Positions 59,311 through 64,000 of a stretch of DNA of 64,000 nt are shown one piece after another; positions within the stretch are counted from its first letter, which is position 1; each line of letters begins with the position of its first letter. The notes below the pieces were generated by a model. The model saw only the letters and a list, made by a program, of their open reading frames with translations. It was not told the origin of the DNA and did no database searches. Both the position numbers and the translations under genes were made by a program. This DNA is from Burhinus oedicnemus (lineage: Eukaryota > Chordata > Aves > Charadriiformes > Burhinidae): NCBI GenBank assembly GCA_008921705.1, contig VFFE01009164.1:2966785-3030784 (forward strand). Reading direction: 5' to 3'.

Positions 59311-61192
59311 TCGCCTTTCTTATAACCCATGAAACTTTTGTCTCAGGCTTCAAAATAAGAAAATAAGAGATAATTTTTTTTTATGGAGTCCATAAAATAG
59401 ACAAATGTTGAAGTTTCACTGATGTGAAAAAAAGTCTTTTCATAGGCATTATTTTTTGCAGGGCAGGGGAAAGGGGAGCTTCTAATCTGTTTATACTAGG
59501 ATTAATATTAGGAGTGAGTTAGTTTTTCCAAGGTTCAGCAGAGCATGAGGGGGAAAACAAAACAAAACTTATTTTCAGGAATGTTTACCAATGGGTTCTG
59601 GTCATGACTTGTGTTTTGAAACTTGGGAGGCCAGTTTTTGAGCCTCACTGTTAGTGTTTAACTTTAGGATTAGGAATTATTGAGTTAGGTTCATTAAAAT
59701 AGCTGGGTTTTGTCCTTCGAAAATTTAAGAAAACATGGTGTAAGCCTTGGAAGCAAGGGCTCTTTCTGGGTAACAACAGTCTCATTCAGCTCTAAGCATA
59801 TGGCTGTCTTTGTTTTAGAAACCTGTGTTAAAATAAGGGTAATGCTCCCCATTCCAGCAGAATCATCAGCTCTGTTCTCAGGGATTTACATAGCTTTCAA
59901 TAATGCTGGTTTAAAGCCTTGAGAAATCTACTGAGATCCCAGCATATTAAAACTACTGTAAGGGTGATGGGGGTCAATTCTTCCCTAGATTTCATTTTCA
60001 ATTCCCAGTTTGAAGGGGAGGAAAAAAGCGCCAACATCACAGACAGGATAAAGCTGGCAAAGGGCATCTCTGAACTCTCTGTGCTGAGTAATGGATGAAG
60101 ATACTGAAATAGTCCCCAAAAAAAACCTTGAGGAGAGACTACTCCCAGGTGTCAGCATGAGGACGTCCTCCTGGGAATGCATGAAGAGGCCAAAAGCAGT
60201 TGTCCTGCTGCAACGGGTTATTCTGCAAAGGGCAGACTGCATTCCGTGCCCCAGCGCAGGCGGAGGACAAAGGCTCCTTCAGGGGCAAACCTCACTCCTA
60301 GCACTTCCCAAATGACTTGCAGAGGTCTCTCTGGCTTTGTGCCAACTGCATGGTAGGATCTTTGTATTTCCATCCCCAGCAGGACCAGTTCTGCCTTCAG
60401 CCACTTTAATGTAACCGAATTCAAAGCAGCTGCCCCATTACAGCGCAGAGTAGGACTAGGCCCAACTTGCCTATGTGTGGTTGCACTCACAAATGTCCCA
60501 TTAATTGAGAACAGTCCCTAGTGGGTTTTCAATTCAAGAGGAGTTTCAGAAGTTTGGGTCACTGTGAACAAAATCGTGCTCTCCTCTGTTTTGGGTGTTT
60601 TACAGCAACTGAACTCTTTTTTTAATCTGCAGCCCAACCAGCTGACTAGAGCTGGCAGGAAGACAATGAATCCATTTTACGACGACTTTCAAGGTTTCAA
60701 AATGTGTTTTGGATCTGCCTTGGAGTGAAAACAAAACCTTCTGAACTTTTTTGTACAGTGAAGTCATGTCAAGACCATTTTTGCCTGGGAAGGCCCTGAG
60801 CTTGACTCCTCGGTGGAGACTGCAAAGACAGCCTGTTTATTGCTGCTGGAGGCTCGATGGCAGCTCTCTCTCTGAAAACAGCAGCTCAACAATGTATAAA
60901 CAAACCTGGATGCCTTCATCCCCGGACACACGACAAGGTGGTTCCTAGTCTGGGTGTTTTCTTCTAGGTGGGGTATCTGCTGTGAATTTTCTTGGGAATC
61001 CTCAGTTCCTCCTAACAATGTAAGGTCACGGTGGCCTTGGATTCCTGTGACAACAAACCAGCCATGGGCAAAGCAGGTTGGAGCCCCCATTTCCAGCCTC
61101 ACATTTCATTTTTGCAGATATTACCAGCTTGCTGATGTAGATACCACTCTTCTCATGATCCTACATTTAGCAGGGGGAGATACTGCACTGTA

Positions 61193-61217
61193 CAATAAAT
61201 AAATAAATAAATAATAA
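61193..61217. repeat. (AAAT)n microsatellite
   Basis: Five or six AAAT units end in ATAATAAAG. It is a simple tetranucleotide repeat. Confidence 0.85.
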
Positions 61218-62964
61218 AGAAATTGCCTTATCAGTCTTGAAACCGCCTCTTTTTCCTTCCTTGTTTTTTTCGTCTTCCAACTGCTCTGCTTCATTTGTTG
61301 TTTAAGACAGATAAGCTCACTGACAAATGCAAGCCCTGGTCCGGAAAATACCAATCCTAAATTAATTTTTCCAGGCAGAGATCCTGACTATGCCTTATTT
61401 GCACTCAGTGGTATATGTCAACTCTCACATAGTTTCAGACCTGCCAGGAATTAAACCAGTGTTGGATTATAGTGTACTTGATTTTGAAAAAAGGAGAAGC
61501 TATGCTACTGTAATCATTATTTAAACCATATCCCTTTGCTTTGTTGAATGGCAGGCTACCGTTCACACATAGCATATCATGCAGACACAAAGAAAGGGGC
61601 TGCCTTCAGGAAGAAAACATTATTTTTTTTTCAGCTAAATTACTCATTTTTTTCATAAAACCCCATGATTTTAGCTAGAGAAGGGGCAGAAGAAAATTGT
61701 GGCATATATTTATTGATCTTCTGAGCACAGAGGCTTCCTGTGAAACATGACCCCACGTGTCAGGTGAAAGCACAAAGCTTCTCCCTGAAGAACTTTCAGT
61801 CTGAACAGAAAACGGTAAGAAAAAATGTATTTTTTTTTATATCCTTATTTTACTAATGGAGAAATAAACCAGTGAGAGAGTGAGTGTTTTATCAGAATTA
61901 TGTCTGGTTGAAAAGAAACCCTCTCTGGGCTGGCAGTCAGATTCACTAACCGCAAGATTATCTTTCTTAGTTACTATCTTTCCAAAAGATTTCACATCAT
62001 AATTTCTGCTATTCTGGTTGATACCACATTAAATGGAAAAAACAACCTACTTGTCACATAAATTACTAGAGCAGACCTGTCACCAGTTACCCATAAGGAT
62101 GCATTGCCTGTTTTTCATTCTTGATGATATTGTGAACTTCATGAAGTTCGCGTGGTTCACCCATCCATTACCTCCACACATCCGTTACTAGCTCTTTCTA
62201 CATTGCGTACTGATTGTTTCCATACGTTGCTGTAGAACTCATCTTATATGCTAGGATAAAATAGGTATGCAGAGTTGGATGCAAACCTGGTACCCAACCA
62301 ACTGAATATCAAGGCATTGTCCAAAGAGCTGGCTTTGCAGCAGGCAAACACCAAACGCCCAACTGTCCTTCCACATGTAGGTTAGTTATTTTCCCACTGC
62401 CCGTCCATCATCCTTTTTCCCCATCAAACATAACTGGACACCTATGATTTCTTGGCCACAGAGTGCATGGTTTATATTTGAAGAGAGACATTTGTAGTAA
62501 AGATGACGGACTCATGTAAGCATCCAGTGAACTCATGCTGTCTTCTTCAATGTTTATATTCACTTATTGTGCTCTACTGTTCTCAAATAATTACATAACT
62601 AGCCACAGCCATTTCAAACAGCCCTTCAACCCACATCAGCCTCGTGTATAAACATTGGTGCTTTATACAGTCATTTTGTATTAAATTTGTCTGCAGGGCA
62701 ACAGTTTGCTATACCATATTCATTTTGTGAGATGATTCATGCAGCAGTTAAGACTCAAAGTGCTTTTGATTTCCTTGCAAACAGTCTGTCTGCCTTCCCT
62801 GCTATCTGTAGCCCAAGATCTAAGAAGGGGTTGCCCAGTATGGTCTGTGTCCAGAGTCCTGCTAATAAATCACTGAGCTGCGTATAACAGGCACAAACAG
62901 ATCCCGGGCATCTGGACCCCTTGCTCCGTAACTGCAGGCACAAAGTCTTCGATCATTTCTTTTA

Positions 62965-63290
62965 AACAGGTCCAATTTCAGCTCAAGCACCCTCTGCTAA
63001 TGGGTCAGACGCTGCAAGGCTGCATTAATATGGTTCTGTGCCCAAGCAGCAGTAATTTGTGTCTCATTTTGGGTCATTAGCTTGGGCTCAGCCCTGCCCT
63101 GATTATAAATGAAGGACGATTGAGTCTGTCTGCAAAGGCTTGGTGGCTTTCTGCCCTGTGAGAAGCAGTCCCATGCAGTAAAATAAAAAAGACCTGAAAA
63201 CCATCCTGTTCCAGAAAATGATGCAGGGAATCCTAGCTCTCGTGGAGACAAAGCTGTCTATGGAAAAACTTCAGGCATTTTTAAAAGCAA
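62965..63290. promoter_or_regulatory. Candidate conserved non-coding element
   Basis: The segment contains ctctgctaatgggtcagac, ggctgcattaatatggttct, agcagtaatttgtgtctca, tgggtcattagcttggg and ccctgattataaatgaagg: five TAAT/ATTA cores in about 120 bases, with no repeat signature and a slightly raised CpG count. The overlapping frame on the minus strand (62,997-63,251) shows no domain. Regulatory function is inferred from motif density only. Confidence 0.35.
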
Positions 63291-64000
63291 GAGTGCGTAA
63301 GATGAGTCACCATCTGAGTCCTCACACAGCTTTTGGGTAGGCAGGGTGGAGAAATGGTCTAGTAGAAAAAAGTGTGTCATCCCGACAAGCCTATTCACCT
63401 CACAAAGTAGAAAATGCCCGGGAGGCAATGAATCCCGTCACTGTGAGTAATTAGGCACTGTGGGTAAGGACTAGCAGCAGGCATAAGCATCATGTAATTC
63501 CAATGTAAGCCCTTTTTAAACATCGTTATAAGAGAAACCTGAGCCAACATCTTTGGCATGGGGAGACATTCATGTCTCTCCACCTTCCTCCTGAAGTGGT
63601 GCAGTTGTATCTCAAAGGGAAGAGGACATTGCACAGCACCAGCCCGTATTCTTACTTGAAAGCAAAGCAAGGAAGAAAAAAAATCCCAGGAAATTGTGCT
63701 GATTTCTCCCCAAATATGAAGAAATGGATGTTTCTGCCTTTCCTCCCACTCAGGTGGAGTTATAGTCTTTGTTCTTTGAAAGGGAGAAAGATGAAAACCT
63801 CTGGCCTGAGTAAAGAACATTTTTTTAGAAGATGTCTCTCTCAGTGACACATGCCCTTATTGTACATACATACGAACACACACTCACCACACACGCGCAC
63901 ATGTACACACACACATTTTCTATTTCATTAAAAAACATTCTGGTAACAATCAAAGGCAGCTCATAAATGTCATATTTCGAAAAGCATAATGCGCGATTCC
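63291..64000. other. Non-coding DNA, no genes seen
   Basis: The minus-strand frame 63,395-63,850 (151 codons) overlaps a plus-strand frame and has no recognisable domain. A CA-rich tract lies at 63,874-63,915. The window ends in unique sequence. Confidence 0.4.
63874..63915. repeat. Imperfect (CA)n tract
   Basis: CA units are interrupted by CTCACC, CGCG and TGT, about 42 bases in all. Confidence 0.8.

Larger units (their letters stand above)
58333..62960. other. Long non-coding stretch, no genes seen
   Basis: No exon, CR1 or LTR is recognisable. There are a run of 14 A residues at 59,297-59,310, an (AAAT)n microsatellite at 61,193-61,217 and T-rich runs near 61,621 and 61,831. The short frames at 59,985-60,490 and 60,764-61,102 overlap on both strands and show no domain. 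Confidence 0.4.

Overview
The window looks like about 64 kb of non-coding DNA from a bird, either intergenic or inside a very large intron. The bird call rests on several CR1 LINE copies, both young and very old, and on a solo LTR of the type common in bird genomes, which starts TGTCGTGGTTTAAC and ends close to GAAACCAGGACA when read on the plus strand. Base composition is AT-leaning and CpG is scarce except in a few patches. I found no host gene with a convincing start, splice pattern and conserved protein, and no tRNA, rRNA, CRISPR or bacterial-type feature. Nearly all open frames are 60 to 180 codons, overlap on both strands and read as chance.

Layout. 1-8 kb holds a very old antisense CR1 (about 1.67-1.92 kb), a sense CR1 3' end (4.21-4.51 kb) and otherwise unique DNA. 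8.0-10.1 kb holds another old CR1 tail (8.04-8.37 kb), then the solo LTR on the minus strand (8,813-9,349) with an almost matching 5-bp flank, then minus-strand coding-like DNA that may be a provirus remnant or a dead retrocopy. 13.96-14.1 kb is an ancient CR1 scrap. 16.65-17.05 kb is a compact CpG-rich patch. 19.3-22.2 kb is a long pyrimidine-rich stretch whose text resembles an ancient LINE read antisense. 25.1-26.1 kb, 30.6-30.9 kb, 34.2-34.8 kb, 57.3-57.4 kb and 63.0-63.3 kb look like conserved non-coding elements rich in homeodomain-type TAAT/ATTA cores. 33.2-33.64 kb is an old sense CR1. 38.9-39.7 kb is the youngest element, a 5'-truncated antisense CR1 that keeps the C-terminal part of its reverse transcriptase ORF with one in-frame stop. 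50.0-50.1 kb is a short CR1 tail.

The most informative signals are therefore regulatory rather than coding: CpG and TAAT-rich islands spaced several kilobases apart in a gene-poor landscape, as is typical around developmental transcription factor genes (inference). A few short sequence structures also stand out: three copies of TGGATCCA at exact 14-bp spacing, a 19-bp and a 22-bp polypyrimidine tandem side by side, an 18-bp tandem duplication, and some perfect palindromes. I found no convincing new biological system. All family calls are from recognition by eye and were not searched.
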